Below are positions 8,191 through 17,387 of a stretch of 64,000 nucleotides of DNA, in pieces; the first letter of the stretch is position 1; each line of letters begins with the position of its first letter. The notes below the pieces were generated by a model. That model was not told the origin of the DNA, made no database searches, and saw nothing but the letters and a program-made list of their open reading frames with translations. The stretch spans positions 62,001-126,000 of the forward strand of contig PENC01000006.1 in assembly GCA_003674045.1 (NCBI GenBank), given 5' to 3'. The stretch comes from Streptomyces griseocarneus (GTDB lineage Bacteria; Actinomycetota; Actinomycetes; Streptomycetales; Streptomycetaceae). Position numbers and translations under genes: made by a program.

Positions 8191-9636
8191 TTACAGGGCC
8201 AGGCCCGTCAGCACCAGCACGCGCTCGTAGGTGTAGTCGTCCATCGCGTAGCGCACGCCCTCGCGGCCGACGCCGGACTGCTTGGCACCGCCGTACGGCA
8301 TCTGGTCCGCGCGGTAGGACGGCACGTCACCGATGATCACGCCACCGGTCTCCAGCGCGCGGTGGGCGCGGAAGGCGGTCTGGAGGTCGTGCGTGAAGAC
8401 GCCCGCCTGGAGTCCGTACGGCGAGTCGTTGACCGCAGCGAACGCGGCCTCCTCGCCGTCCACCCGGCTGAGGGTGAGGACCGGGCCGAAGACCTCCTCG
8501 CAGGCGATCGTCACATCGGCGGGCACCTCGGCGAGCACGGTCGGGGCGTACGTGGCGCCCTCGCGCTTGCCGCCCGTGAGCAGCTTCGCGCCCGCGGCGA
8601 CGGCCTCGTCCACCCAGGACTCGACCCGCTTGGCGGCGTCCTCGCTGACCAGCGGGCCGACGTCCGTCGACGCGTCGGAGGGGTCACCGGTGACCTGCGC
8701 CTCGACGGCGGCGACGACCTTCGGCACCAGCCGCTCGTAGAGCGAGGCGTCCGCGATGACGCGCTGCACGGAGATGCAGGACTGGCCGCCCTGGTAGTTG
8801 GAGAAGGTGGCGATGCGCTGCGCCGCCCAATCCAGGTCCTCCTCCGAGGACCAGTCGGCGAGGACGACGGCCGCGCCGTTGCCGCCGAGCTCCAGGGTGA
8901 CGTGCTTGCGCGGAGCCGAGTCGAGGATCGACCAGCCGACCGGGCCGGAGCCGGTGAAGGAGATGACCGGCAGCCGCTCGTCCCGGACGAGCGCGGGCAT
9001 GCGGTCGTTCGGGACGGTCAGCACGCTCCAGGAGCCCGCGGGCAGGTCCGTCTCGGCCAGGATCTCGCCCAGGACGAGGGACGAGATCGGGGTGGCCGGG
9101 GCGGGCTTGAGGATGATCGGCGCGCCGACGGCGATGGCCGGGGCGACCTTGTGGGCGCTCAGGTTGAGCGGGAAGTTGAAGGGCGCGATGCCGAGGACCG
9201 CGCCGCGGGGGAAGCGGCGGGTCAGGGCGAGGCGGCCGGTGCCGCCGGCGTCGGTGTCCAGGCGCTGGGCGTCACCCGCGTTGAAACGGCGGGCCTCCTC
9301 GGCGGCCCAGCGGAAGACGGAGACGGCACGGCCGACCTCGCCGCGGGCCCACTTGACGGGCTTGCCGTTCTCGGCGGAGATCAGCTGGGCGATCTCCTCG
9401 GTGCGCTCGGTCAGCCGCTTGGCGACGTGGTCGAGGGCGGCGGAGCGGACGTGCGCGGGGGTGGCCGCGAACTCGTCCCGCACGGCGTGGGCGGCGGCCA
9501 CGGCCTCCTCGACCTGCGCCTCGGTGGGCACGCTCACGGTGCCGACGAGACGGCCGTCCCAGGAATTCGTGACGTCGAAGGTCTCCTCGCCGTGGGCCTC
9601 GCGGCCGGCCAGCCAGAACGCGTGGGGAGCAGTCAC
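8191..9636 (-). CDS. NAD(P)-dependent aldehyde dehydrogenase, possibly succinate-semialdehyde dehydrogenase
   Basis: A 481-residue ALDH-superfamily enzyme oxidising an aldehyde to the carboxylate. Motifs: the cofactor region GIAPFNFPLNLSAHKVAP and ILKPAPATP, FTGSGPVGW, the general base region VTLELGGNGA and the catalytic cysteine in YQGGQSCISVQRV. EEVFGPVL follows near the C-terminus. The start is the ATG at 9636 with GAGGAAT upstream. It lies next to a PucR-type regulator gene and about 5 kb from gabT, so oxidation of succinate semialdehyde from GABA is a plausible role. Sequence alone does not fix the substrate. Confidence 0.9.
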   Translation of the reverse strand: MTAPHAFWLAGREAHGEETFDVTNSWDGRLVGTVSVPTEAQVEEAVAAAHAVRDEFAATPAHVRSAALDHVAKRLTERTEEIAQLISAENGKPVKWARGEVGRAVSVFRWAAEEARRFNAGDAQRLDTDAGGTGRLALTRRFPRGAVLGIAPFNFPLNLSAHKVAPAIAVGAPIILKPAPATPISSLVLGEILAETDLPAGSWSVLTVPNDRMPALVRDERLPVISFTGSGPVGWSILDSAPRKHVTLELGGNGAAVVLADWSSEEDLDWAAQRIATFSNYQGGQSCISVQRVIADASLYERLVPKVVAAVEAQVTGDPSDASTDVGPLVSEDAAKRVESWVDEAVAAGAKLLTGGKREGATYAPTVLAEVPADVTIACEEVFGPVLTLSRVDGEEAAFAAVNDSPYGLQAGVFTHDLQTAFRAHRALETGGVIIGDVPSYRADQMPYGGAKQSGVGREGVRYAMDDYTYERVLVLTGLAL

Positions 9637-9781
9637 GGATTCCTCCGGGGGGTGCGGGTGTACTTGCGGCTCCCCACGGTAGGGCCGGGGCGGGGCGGGG
9701 GTGGTTGTCCGTCTTGGAGTGCGGGTACGCGGTGGCGCGCCGGTATGGCGGGGTGCCGTCTTCTTTGTCCGCGGGTTCGGC

Positions 9782-9985
9782 GGGGGCTGGTCGCGCCCGC
9801 GCGGCGGAGCCGCACAATGTCACAGCCTCGCGCCCCTTGGGTAGTGTGTGGGCCGGGGGCGTTGCCTCCGGGCGTCGGCTGTCCGAGCAGGAGGCGTGCC
9901 CGTCAGGGGCGCGGGGAACTGCGCGACCAGCCCCCACCGGGGCCGCAGACGCGCGCGTAGCGCAAGCCGCACCCCGGTAGGCACC
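9782..9985. repeat. Dispersed intergenic repeat, copy 2 (two units in opposite orientation)
   Basis: The 363 bp gap between the aldehyde dehydrogenase and the PucR gene has no gene that I can support. It contains one unit read on the minus strand (about 9782-9839, with GGCTGGTCGCGCCCGCGCGG) and one on the plus strand (about 9899-9985, with GGGGCGCGGGGAACTGCGCG and CACCCCGGTAGGCACCG). Two units facing each other could form a long hairpin. Promoter elements for the aldehyde dehydrogenase were not identified. Confidence 0.7.
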
Positions 9986-9999
9986 GCGCAGCGGGCCGG

Positions 10000-11565
10000 T
10001 CAGCCGGACGTCGTCTTCAGCGCCAGCCACAGTTCCATGCGGACATCCGGGTCGTCCAAGGAGCGCCCCAGGATTTCCTCCACCCGCCGCATGCGGTAGC
10101 GCAGCGTGTGCCGGTGCACGCCGAGGTCGGCAGCCGCCGCGTCCCACTGGCCGTGGCGGGCGAGCCAGGCACGGAGGGAGGCGACGAGGTCGCCGCGTCC
10201 CGTCGCGTCGTGTTCGCGCAGCGAACGGAGCAGGCCGTCCGCGAAGGCCCGTACCGCGTCGTCGGCCAGCAGGGGCAGTACGGAGCCGGTGGCGACGTCC
10301 TCGTGCGCGACGAGTACGCGGCCGCGCCGCCGGGCGACGGACAGAGCCTGTTCGGCCTGGTGGTGAGCGGTTCCGGCCGCGGCACGGCCGGTCGGTGCCG
10401 AGAGCCCGGCGGACGTTCCGTCCGCGCCGCCGTGTTCCGCGGTCGCGGCCCGCCGTTCCTCCGCCGTACGGGCCCATGCCGCGCATGCGGCGACCGCCGC
10501 GCCTCCGTCCGGCAGAAGGACGACGAGCCGCTCGTCCTCCGCGACGACCAGCACCGGTTCGGCCGCGCGGCTCGCCGCCGTCTCGATCGCGTCGGCGAGT
10601 TCGCCGGTGCCGTCCCCGTCCGCCACCAGCACCCGGAACGGTTCGTCCAGCAGCGTGCCGTACAGCTCCCCCGCCACGGTCCGCGCGTGCTCGGCCTCGC
10701 CGGCCAGCAGCATCCGCAGCACCGCGGCGGCCAGCCGTGCCTCGGCGTCCTGGAGGGTGCGGGAGCGCTCGGTGGTGAGGGTGAGCAGCGCGATCGCGGC
10801 CTGTACGGCGTAGCGCTCGGCGGTGCCCAGCGGGGCGCCCGTGCCGACGGCGAGGACGCCGCGGGCCCGGCGGCCGGAGCCCAGGGACTGGAGCTCGACG
10901 CGGTCGGCGCCCTGCTCGGTCGTGTCGGAGCCGACGACGGCGGTGGCGGGGGCGGGCCGTTCCCGCAGGCGTGCGACGTCGTCGGCCAGCCGGGCGGCGC
11001 GCCGGGCCGCCCAGTCGGGGGCCGCGGCGACGACCGCGCCCGACGCGTCGTACAGCGCGGCCCATCCGTCGAGGTGCGCGGCGAGCCGGGACAGCAGCGC
11101 GGCGGGCCCGTCGGCGGCGAGCGCGGCCCGCGTCAGTTCGCGCTGTGCCTCGAAGCCGGCGGTCACCGCGCGGTACTGGTCGGCGGCCATGGCGGCGGAG
11201 ACCGCCTTGCTGATGGCGATGAACGGGGTCCGGCGGGGCACTTCCAGCAGTGGCAGCCCCTCCGCCTCCGCCGCGTCGGCCAGCGCCCGCGGCACCTCGT
11301 CGTAGTTGACGCCGACCGCGAAGCCGAGGCCGACGACCCCGGCCGTGACCAGGCGGCGCACATAGCCCCGCATCGCCTCCGGGTCCTCCGCGTCGATCTT
11401 CATCGCGGTGGTCAGGAGCAGTTCGCCGCCCTCCATCCACGGCACGGGGTCGGCGAGCTCGCTGACGTGCGCCCAGCGGACGGGGGTGTCCAGCCGGTCC
11501 TCCCCGGCACGCGCGACGAGCTTGAGCGCGGAGTGGTGGACGAGCGAGGCGAGCGTTGCGGGCAT
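10000..11565 (-). CDS. PucR-family transcriptional regulator
   Basis: A 521-residue cytoplasmic regulator with the PucR/CdaR architecture. The N-terminal purine-catabolism regulator-like domain spans about residues 5-125 (WAHVSELADPVPWMEGGELLLTT is typical but is shown here only in part: ELADPVPWMEG). A variable GGDEF-like central region follows, and a C-terminal helix-turn-helix lies about residues 460-515 (AAADLGVHRHTLRYRM). Such proteins usually activate nitrogen-compound catabolism genes. It sits between an aldehyde dehydrogenase gene and a membrane ATPase gene, with gabT nearby, so it may regulate GABA or amine use. That is inference from position. The start is the ATG at 11565. Confidence 0.92.
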   Translation of the reverse strand: MPATLASLVHHSALKLVARAGEDRLDTPVRWAHVSELADPVPWMEGGELLLTTAMKIDAEDPEAMRGYVRRLVTAGVVGLGFAVGVNYDEVPRALADAAEAEGLPLLEVPRRTPFIAISKAVSAAMAADQYRAVTAGFEAQRELTRAALAADGPAALLSRLAAHLDGWAALYDASGAVVAAAPDWAARRAARLADDVARLRERPAPATAVVGSDTTEQGADRVELQSLGSGRRARGVLAVGTGAPLGTAERYAVQAAIALLTLTTERSRTLQDAEARLAAAVLRMLLAGEAEHARTVAGELYGTLLDEPFRVLVADGDGTGELADAIETAASRAAEPVLVVAEDERLVVLLPDGGAAVAACAAWARTAEERRAATAEHGGADGTSAGLSAPTGRAAAGTAHHQAEQALSVARRRGRVLVAHEDVATGSVLPLLADDAVRAFADGLLRSLREHDATGRGDLVASLRAWLARHGQWDAAAADLGVHRHTLRYRMRRVEEILGRSLDDPDVRMELWLALKTTSG

Positions 11566-11655
11566 GACACCTTCGGGGAAGCTTGGAAAAGGGATATGTC
11601 GCGGTGGCGATGCGCCTTTCCCGATTCTGCCTCAGCGGAGGGTTCCCCGGGCACG

Positions 11656-14181
11656 TCAGCGCGGCGTCCGCGTCACCTCTCGCCGGTCGCCGGTCGCCAT
11701 GAGGTTCACCAGCACCGGTGGCGCGCTCGCCCCCCGTACGTCCGTCACGGACAGCACCGCGTGCCCGGCGGGTACGGCGTGCGCGAGCTCCGAGGCGGAC
11801 CAGCGCTCGCGTTCGACCTTGCGGACCGTCACGGACTGGGCGGTCACCGCCCGTCCGGTGACGAGGCGGCGCAGGACGTGCGTGGCGCGGGTCAGCGGCT
11901 CGTGGGCGATGACCTGCCGGTCGGTGATGTCGCGGGTCTCGACCCACTCCTTGCCCCAGACCTCCGCGAACCGCGCGCCGTCCCAGGTGGTCACGCCCGA
12001 GAACGCCATGCGGCAGCCGACCGAGCCGAGGAGCGCGCTGCGCAGCGCCTCGGGCACGTCGTCGAGCGTGCGCAGGGTGAGCACGGCCCCGGCGTTGGCG
12101 GACCGCAGCCGTCCGAGGCCGCGTACGGACTCGGGGGTGATGGCGTGGGTGGCGTCGTCCAGGACGAGGCAGGCGAAGAGCGAGCGGTCGGCGCGGCCGA
12201 CCGTGCACTCGGTGAACTGCGCGAGGACGAGCCGGGCCAGCAGCCGGGACGCCTCGGCGTGCCCCCGCTCGGGCAGGTCGATCCGGACCCGCAGGGGGTG
12301 TTCGAGGGTGCGGAGCGAGAAGGTGCGGCCGGGGCTGCCGGTGTCGAAGAAGCGCGCGAAGGCGGGCCGGTCCAGCAGCGCCAGCCGGTCGGCGAGCATC
12401 GGCCCGGCGTCGCCGGGGCGCTCCGCCTGCCGCTCGCGGGCGTCGAGTTCGCGCAGCTGCGCGTCCTGTCCGGCGGCCGCGAGGGCGGACCGCAGCGCGC
12501 CGAGGGCGGCGGCCGAGCCGTCGAGCAGCTCCCGCAGCTCCGGCACGGAGGGGAAGCGGCCGTGCGCCGCGCGGTAGGGGCCGAGGATCTGCGCGAGCGC
12601 GGTCGCCGCACGGCGGCCGCCCTCGCCGGGCAGGGCCGCGGTGAGGTCGCCGACGAGGCCCTCGGCCAGTACGGCGGCGGCCTCGTCGGGGTCGTCGGTG
12701 CCGCCGTACAGGTCGAGGTCGTACGCCGAGTCGGGACGGCCGATCCGCACCACGACGTCGAACGCCTCGTCGGGCGCGAGGCCCGCGCCCGCGGCGCCGA
12801 CCGCGACGACAGCGGTCCGTCCGGCCAGCGCCTGGAGGCACAGCGACTCCAGCACCGGCCGCACCAGCCGGTCCGTCTTCCCGCTGCCGGGCGGGCCGAC
12901 GGCGAGCAGCGAGGTGCCCAGCAGGGCGGGGTCGAGGGCGGAGCCCGCGCCGCGCTGCCGGTAGGCGTTGCGGGGGTCGTCGACGACGGTGCCGATGCGC
13001 ACCTGCCGGGTGACGAGGTCGTGCCGGGCGAGGCGTACGGGCAGGTCGCGCGCGCCGGACGGGTGGGCGCAGGCGGCGGCGCCGTGCCGCAGGACGGTGT
13101 CGGTGAACTGGGCGAGGCGGCCCGGCCGGTTCCGTACGGACTCCCAGGCGCGCTGGATACGGGAGTGGTCGACGTCGTTCATCGTGCCGGAGCGGGCCTC
13201 CGCCGCCAGCCGGTCGGCCGCCTCGTGGGCGCCGGCGGCGCGCAGCTCCGGCCATTCGGCGGGGTCGCCCTGCGCGGTGGGGGCGGCGTGGCCCGGCTGT
13301 CCGGGCGGCTGCTGCCGGGTGCGCTGGTCGGCGGGTCCGTAGCGGCGCCAGACCTCACGCCAGCAGCCGACGCGGCAGGCGATCGAGAGGAGCAGGAGGG
13401 TGAAGAGGACGTAGTAGGTGTAGCCCGCGTAGAGCCGGGCGAGCGCGTCCCAGTCGTCGGGGGTGAAGGCCACGAGGGGCCAGATCCAGGCACTGCCGAC
13501 GGCCCCGTTCCAGCACAGCAGCCACACCGCCCACACCCCGGCGAAGGCCAGCGCCGCGCGGACCAGCAGGGGGCGGGACGCCAGGCGGTCCGGGCGGCCG
13601 GGGCTGACGGCGGTCGGCATCCGGCGCCAGAAGCCTTCCCACACGGGCGTGACGTACCGCCGCCACAGCTCGGGCCAGCGGCCGACCCGGCCGAAGCCGA
13701 CCGCGAGGACGCACAGGGCGAGCGCGTAGTAGACGTACGACGCGATCATCCATTCCTCGGTGCCGTCGGTCCACGAGCCCGGGGCCATGGCCCGCAGCGG
13801 CCACTTCCAGTACGGGCCGAGGTAGCCGTGCCAGAGCAGCGACCAGAAGAGCCAGCCGCAGAGGAAGGCGATCACCGCGCCGCTGACGAGCTGCCTGCCG
13901 GGCACCCGGCCGGGCTCCTCGGCCGCCCTGGGCCGGTGGCCGAAGGCCCACACCCCCGGCAGTGCGGCGGTGCGCGGCACGCGCAGCCAGGCCATGAAGG
14001 GCGACTCGGGCACCCCGTGGTGCGCGTGCGCATGCGTGTGCTCGGTGCCGCGCGGGGGCGCGGCGGGCATCCGCGGCGGCTCGGCGGGGCGCGGCGGCAC
14101 GGGCGGAGTGCCCGGCCCGGTGGGCGTCGCATCGCGTGGGCCCCAGCTCCCGGACGGGTCGAACGTGCCCTCTGTGTCCAT
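11656..14181 (-). CDS. Membrane-anchored P-loop ATPase (TraD/VirD4/FtsK-like), function unknown
   Basis: An 841-residue protein starting at the ATG at 14181. The N-terminus is proline-rich with a histidine cluster (THAHAHH, about 49-55). Four hydrophobic segments are predicted at about 100-118, 145-163, 205-224 and 252-270. A cytosolic ATPase domain follows with Walker A GPPGSGKT at 429-436 and a Walker B-like LFACLVLDDATH about residue 660. The layout of several N-terminal helices followed by a motor domain resembles conjugative coupling proteins, but no relaxase or transfer genes are nearby. The Walker B acidic pair is DD. The role is unknown; it may be a Streptomyces-specific membrane ATPase. 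It is transcribed divergently from gabT. Confidence 0.75.
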   Translation of the reverse strand: MDTEGTFDPSGSWGPRDATPTGPGTPPVPPRPAEPPRMPAAPPRGTEHTHAHAHHGVPESPFMAWLRVPRTAALPGVWAFGHRPRAAEEPGRVPGRQLVSGAVIAFLCGWLFWSLLWHGYLGPYWKWPLRAMAPGSWTDGTEEWMIASYVYYALALCVLAVGFGRVGRWPELWRRYVTPVWEGFWRRMPTAVSPGRPDRLASRPLLVRAALAFAGVWAVWLLCWNGAVGSAWIWPLVAFTPDDWDALARLYAGYTYYVLFTLLLLSIACRVGCWREVWRRYGPADQRTRQQPPGQPGHAAPTAQGDPAEWPELRAAGAHEAADRLAAEARSGTMNDVDHSRIQRAWESVRNRPGRLAQFTDTVLRHGAAACAHPSGARDLPVRLARHDLVTRQVRIGTVVDDPRNAYRQRGAGSALDPALLGTSLLAVGPPGSGKTDRLVRPVLESLCLQALAGRTAVVAVGAAGAGLAPDEAFDVVVRIGRPDSAYDLDLYGGTDDPDEAAAVLAEGLVGDLTAALPGEGGRRAATALAQILGPYRAAHGRFPSVPELRELLDGSAAALGALRSALAAAGQDAQLRELDARERQAERPGDAGPMLADRLALLDRPAFARFFDTGSPGRTFSLRTLEHPLRVRIDLPERGHAEASRLLARLVLAQFTECTVGRADRSLFACLVLDDATHAITPESVRGLGRLRSANAGAVLTLRTLDDVPEALRSALLGSVGCRMAFSGVTTWDGARFAEVWGKEWVETRDITDRQVIAHEPLTRATHVLRRLVTGRAVTAQSVTVRKVERERWSASELAHAVPAGHAVLSVTDVRGASAPPVLVNLMATGDRREVTRTPR

Positions 14182-14445
14182 AACGCTGCCCCTCGCCCCC
14201 CGCGCCAGACGTCGTGCCCCGAGCTTCTCTCGTAGCGCCGCAGCTCAATCTAGTAGCCATGAGCGGGGAGTTCAGGTGACCTGCGGTACGGCACACCCCC
14301 GTATGGGCATGATCACTCGCAGCGGAGTCCGGGCACGCCCGGGACGCCCGCCATGTCCGGTACGGACAAGGCGACGCGCCCACTTCTCCCGAACGGAACA
14401 TGCCCGGGGGCCTCCGGCGCCCCTAGCCTGCGACTGACACCGAAT

Positions 14446-14475
14446 GATCTCGGCCGATCTCGGCCGATCTCGTCC
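14446..14475 (+). repeat. Three tandem 10-mers upstream of gabT
   Basis: The 327 bp divergent region between the ATPase gene and gabT contains three head-to-tail copies of GATCTCGGCC (the third is GATCTCGTCC), 34 bases before the gabT start. A TAGCCT hexamer about 15 bp upstream of the array could be a -10 element. Short tandem repeats between promoter and start often act as regulator sites. Nothing else was recognised in the gap. Confidence 0.5.
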
Positions 14476-14508
14476 GAACCCGCCGATCCCGTCCCCCTGG
14501 AGCCCCTC

Positions 14509-15861
14509 ATGACCGCACTGACCGGAGGTCCCTCCCTCCCCCAGGAGCGCCGCGTCGTCACCGCGATCCCCGGCCCGAAGTCGCTCGAGCTGCAGGCCCG
14601 CCGCACCGCGACGGTCGCCGCGGGCGTGGGCTCGACGCTGCCGGTGTTCACCGTGCGCGCGGGCGGCGGCGTGATCGAGGACGTCGACGGCAACTCGCTG
14701 ATCGACTTCGGTTCCGGCATCGCCGTGACCTCGGTCGGCTCCAGCGCGGAGGCCGTCGTCCGCCGTGCCTCGGCGCAGCTGGCCGACTTCACCCACACCT
14801 GTTTCATGGTCACCCCGTACGAGGGCTACGTGGAGGTCTGCGAGCAGCTCGCCGAGCTGACCCCGGGCGACCACGCCAAGAAGTCCGCGCTGTTCAACTC
14901 GGGCGCCGAGGCCGTCGAGAACGCGGTGAAGATCGCTCGCGCGTACACCAAGCGCCAGGCGGTCGTCGTGTTCGACCACGGCTACCACGGCCGCACGAAC
15001 CTGACGATGGCGCTCACCGCCAAGAACATGCCGTACAAGCACGGCTTCGGCCCGTTCGCGCCCGAGGTCTACCGCGTGCCGGTGGCGTACGGCTACCGCT
15101 GGCCGACCGGCCCGGAGAACTGCGGCCCCGAGGCCGCGGCGCAGGCCATCGACCAGATCACCAAGCAGGTGGGCGCGGACAACGTCGCCGCGATCATCAT
15201 CGAGCCGGTGCTGGGCGAGGGCGGCTTCATCGAGCCCGCGAAGGGCTTCCTGCCGAGCATCGCGCAGTTCGCGAAGGACAACGGCATCGTCTTCGTCGCG
15301 GACGAGATCCAGTCCGGCTTCTGCCGCACGGGCCAGTGGTTCGCCTGTGAGGACGAGGGCATCGTCCCGGACCTGATCACGACGGCCAAGGGCATCGCGG
15401 GCGGCCTGCCGCTCGCCGCCGTCACCGGCCGCGCCGAGATCATGGACGCGGCCCACCCGGGCGGCCTGGGCGGCACCTACGGCGGCAACCCGGTGGCGTG
15501 CGCCGCGGCGCTCGGCTCGATCGAGACCATGCGCGAGCTGGACCTCAACGCGAAGGCCAAGCGCATCGAGGAGGTCATGAAGGGCCGCCTCTCCGCCATG
15601 CAGGAGAAGTTCGCCGTCATCGGTGACATCCGCGGCCGCGGCGCGATGATCGCGATCGAGCTGGTGAAGGACCCGGCGACCAAGGAGCCGCACCCGGAGG
15701 CCGCGGGCGCGCTCGCGAAGGCCTGCCACGCCGAGGGCCTGCTGGTCCTGACCTGTGGCACCTACGGCAACGTGCTGCGCTTCCTGCCGCCGCTGGTCAT
15801 CGGCGAGGACCTGCTGAACGAGGGTCTCGACATCATCGAGGCCGCGCTCGGCCGTCTGTGA
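14509..15861 (+). CDS. gabT: 4-aminobutyrate-2-oxoglutarate transaminase
   Basis: A class III PLP aminotransferase of 450 residues that transfers the amino group of GABA to 2-oxoglutarate, giving succinate semialdehyde. Visible features are DVDGNSLIDFGSGIAVTSVG, the PLP-phosphate region NSGAEAVENAVKIAR, EPVLGEGGFI, the cofactor aspartate in VADEIQSGFCRTG and the PLP lysine in TTAKGIAGGLPLAAV. I chose the ATG at 14509 (MTALTGGPSLP), with GGAG nine bases upstream; an in-frame start at 14353 would add 52 residues of poor quality. Nearby aldehyde dehydrogenase, FAD oxidase and polyamine importer genes support a GABA/putrescine degradation role. Confidence 0.93.
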   Translation: MTALTGGPSLPQERRVVTAIPGPKSLELQARRTATVAAGVGSTLPVFTVRAGGGVIEDVDGNSLIDFGSGIAVTSVGSSAEAVVRRASAQLADFTHTCFMVTPYEGYVEVCEQLAELTPGDHAKKSALFNSGAEAVENAVKIARAYTKRQAVVVFDHGYHGRTNLTMALTAKNMPYKHGFGPFAPEVYRVPVAYGYRWPTGPENCGPEAAAQAIDQITKQVGADNVAAIIIEPVLGEGGFIEPAKGFLPSIAQFAKDNGIVFVADEIQSGFCRTGQWFACEDEGIVPDLITTAKGIAGGLPLAAVTGRAEIMDAAHPGGLGGTYGGNPVACAAALGSIETMRELDLNAKAKRIEEVMKGRLSAMQEKFAVIGDIRGRGAMIAIELVKDPATKEPHPEAAGALAKACHAEGLLVLTCGTYGNVLRFLPPLVIGEDLLNEGLDIIEAALGRL

Positions 15862-16006
15862 TCCGCGGGTGACACCGTCCGGGCCCCGGTCGTCGAGGGG
15901 CCTGGGCGGCCCGGGATCATCGTGGGGTGAAGAACCTGTGCGGGGCGGGTGGGGGTGGGGTGATCCGGCTGTCCGGGCGCTCCGCCCTGCCGTACGGTTT
16001 CTGCAG

Positions 16007-16921
16007 ATGAACGCAACACCCCGTCCGCAGGGACCTGCGGACGACGCCGGACCGGCACATCCCCATGACCGGCCCGGCCGTGCCTTCGCGCACGACCCCA
16101 CCGGAGCCTTTGGCTCCGGGCATCCTCACCGATCGGACGGCCGCCCGCCCCATACCCCCCGGGGCGCGCGGCACCCCGGTCACCACGACGGCCCCGGAAC
16201 CTCCCCCCCTGTTCCGGGGCCGTCGGCACGAGGCCCCCGCCTCCCTCTTCTTCTCCTGCCCGGCGTGTGTGTCCTGCTGTTCGTGCTGTGCACCTGGCAG
16301 GTCGTCACCCACGGGCCATTGCGGAGCCTTGACGAGCGCCTCGGCCGCGCGATCTCCGGTTCGGCCTTTCCCTCCGGTGTCGCCCATGTGTTCGCCGACC
16401 TCGGCAACACGGTGGTCGCGCTCCCCGTCCTCGTCCTGGCCATGGCCGTGACGGCCTGGCGCACGGCCGGGCCCCGGCGGTGGCTGCCGCCGCTGTACGC
16501 GGCGCTCGCCATGGCCGCCGTGCCCGCCGTGGTCGTCCCGGTCAAGGACGCCGTCGCGCGGCCCGGCCCCGCGGCCATGGCGGGCGCGCCCGACGGGTTC
16601 TTCCCCTCGGGCCACACGGCCACGGCCGCGGTCGCCTACGGCGCCGCCGTCCTGCTGCTCCTCCTCCCCGCGCCCGGCCTCGTCCGGGGACGGTGGCGTA
16701 CGGCCCTGGTGGTGCTGTACGCCGTCGTCGACGCGGGGGTGGCGGTGGGTCTCGTCCGGTGCGGCTACCACTGGCCGCTGGACGTGTTCGGCAGTTGGTG
16801 CCTGTCCGCGGTGCTGCTGTGGGGGCTGGCGCTGGCGCTCACACGTCCTCGGCGGGCGGATCGGCCGCCAGGGACGCGGCCGCCTCGTGCATCGACAGCT
16901 CCAGGACCGCCGGATCGGTGA
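16007..16921 (+). CDS. PAP2-superfamily membrane phosphatase
   Basis: A 304-residue integral membrane lipid phosphatase-like protein. After a 75-residue proline/histidine-rich N-terminus come several hydrophobic helices and the three PAP2 motifs: KDAVARPGP (K-x6-RP), FFPSGHTA (PSGH) and the terminal histidine/aspartate in RCGYHWPLDV. Active sites of this family face the outside and hydrolyse phosphate from lipids such as undecaprenyl or phosphatidate phosphates; the substrate here is unknown. The ATG at 16007 is preferred to an in-frame start 46 codons earlier. Its last 83 bases overlap the 3' end of the convergent gene at 16839-17309. Confidence 0.85.
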   Translation: MNATPRPQGPADDAGPAHPHDRPGRAFAHDPTGAFGSGHPHRSDGRPPHTPRGARHPGHHDGPGTSPPVPGPSARGPRLPLLLLPGVCVLLFVLCTWQVVTHGPLRSLDERLGRAISGSAFPSGVAHVFADLGNTVVALPVLVLAMAVTAWRTAGPRRWLPPLYAALAMAAVPAVVVPVKDAVARPGPAAMAGAPDGFFPSGHTATAAVAYGAAVLLLLLPAPGLVRGRWRTALVVLYAVVDAGVAVGLVRCGYHWPLDVFGSWCLSAVLLWGLALALTRPRRADRPPGTRPPRASTAPGPPDR

Positions 16922-17309
16922 GGGTGCCCGTGCCGTCCGGCGGCACGATCCAGCGGACGCCGGAGGAGACACGTCCGGGATACGGCACGACGACCCAGCA
17001 GCCGGTACCGACCGTCCGCACCGCGGTGGCGACCCAGCGCGCGGCCGTGCCCGGGGGCACGAAGAAGCCCAGACGGCTGTCCCCGAAATCGGCCAGCACG
17101 GGGCCGACCTCGTCGGTGCAGCACGTCAGGACGTCGAGCGCGGGGTGGCCCAGCGCGCTCGGCAGCACGAGCACGTCCCAGATCCGGCCCGCGGGCAGGA
17201 GCGCGATCCCGAGCGGATTGCGCTCCCACTCCCGCCGGCAGGTCCCGGGGTCGGGTGCCGCCGAGACCAGCCACTCCACCGCACGCCTCGTCCCCGCTCC
17301 ACCGCTCAT
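16839..17309 (-). CDS. Conserved actinobacterial-type protein of unknown function
   Basis: A 156-residue soluble protein starting at the ATG at 17309. It has no signal peptide or membrane helix. Recognisable segments are WERNPLGIALLPAGRIWDV, FFVPPGTAARWV and VPPDGTGTLTDP. The combination of an ALLPAG motif with a PP-rich glycine turn reminds me of short proteins related to the N-terminal prim-pol (bifunctional primase/polymerase) family, but I cannot see its catalytic acidic residues, so I do not assign that function. It converges on and overlaps the PAP2 gene by 83 bp. Codon bias is normal for the host, which supports a real gene. Confidence 0.7.
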   Translation of the reverse strand: MSGGAGTRRAVEWLVSAAPDPGTCRREWERNPLGIALLPAGRIWDVLVLPSALGHPALDVLTCCTDEVGPVLADFGDSRLGFFVPPGTAARWVATAVRTVGTGCWVVVPYPGRVSSGVRWIVPPDGTGTLTDPAVLELSMHEAAASLAADPPAEDV

Positions 17310-17387
17310 GAGTCCTCCGATCGTGTCCGCCTGTCGGCTTTCACGGATGGGGAGGGCGAAGAGGGCGAATCATTACGCGGGTTCGGG

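Noticed and set aside
9272..13255. Very long open frames opposite or across known genes (for example 1,327 codons at 9272-13255 minus and 1,375 codons at 10108-14235 plus)
   Set aside because: They are frame shadows created by high GC content. They cross several well-supported genes and have arginine/alanine/proline-rich compositions.
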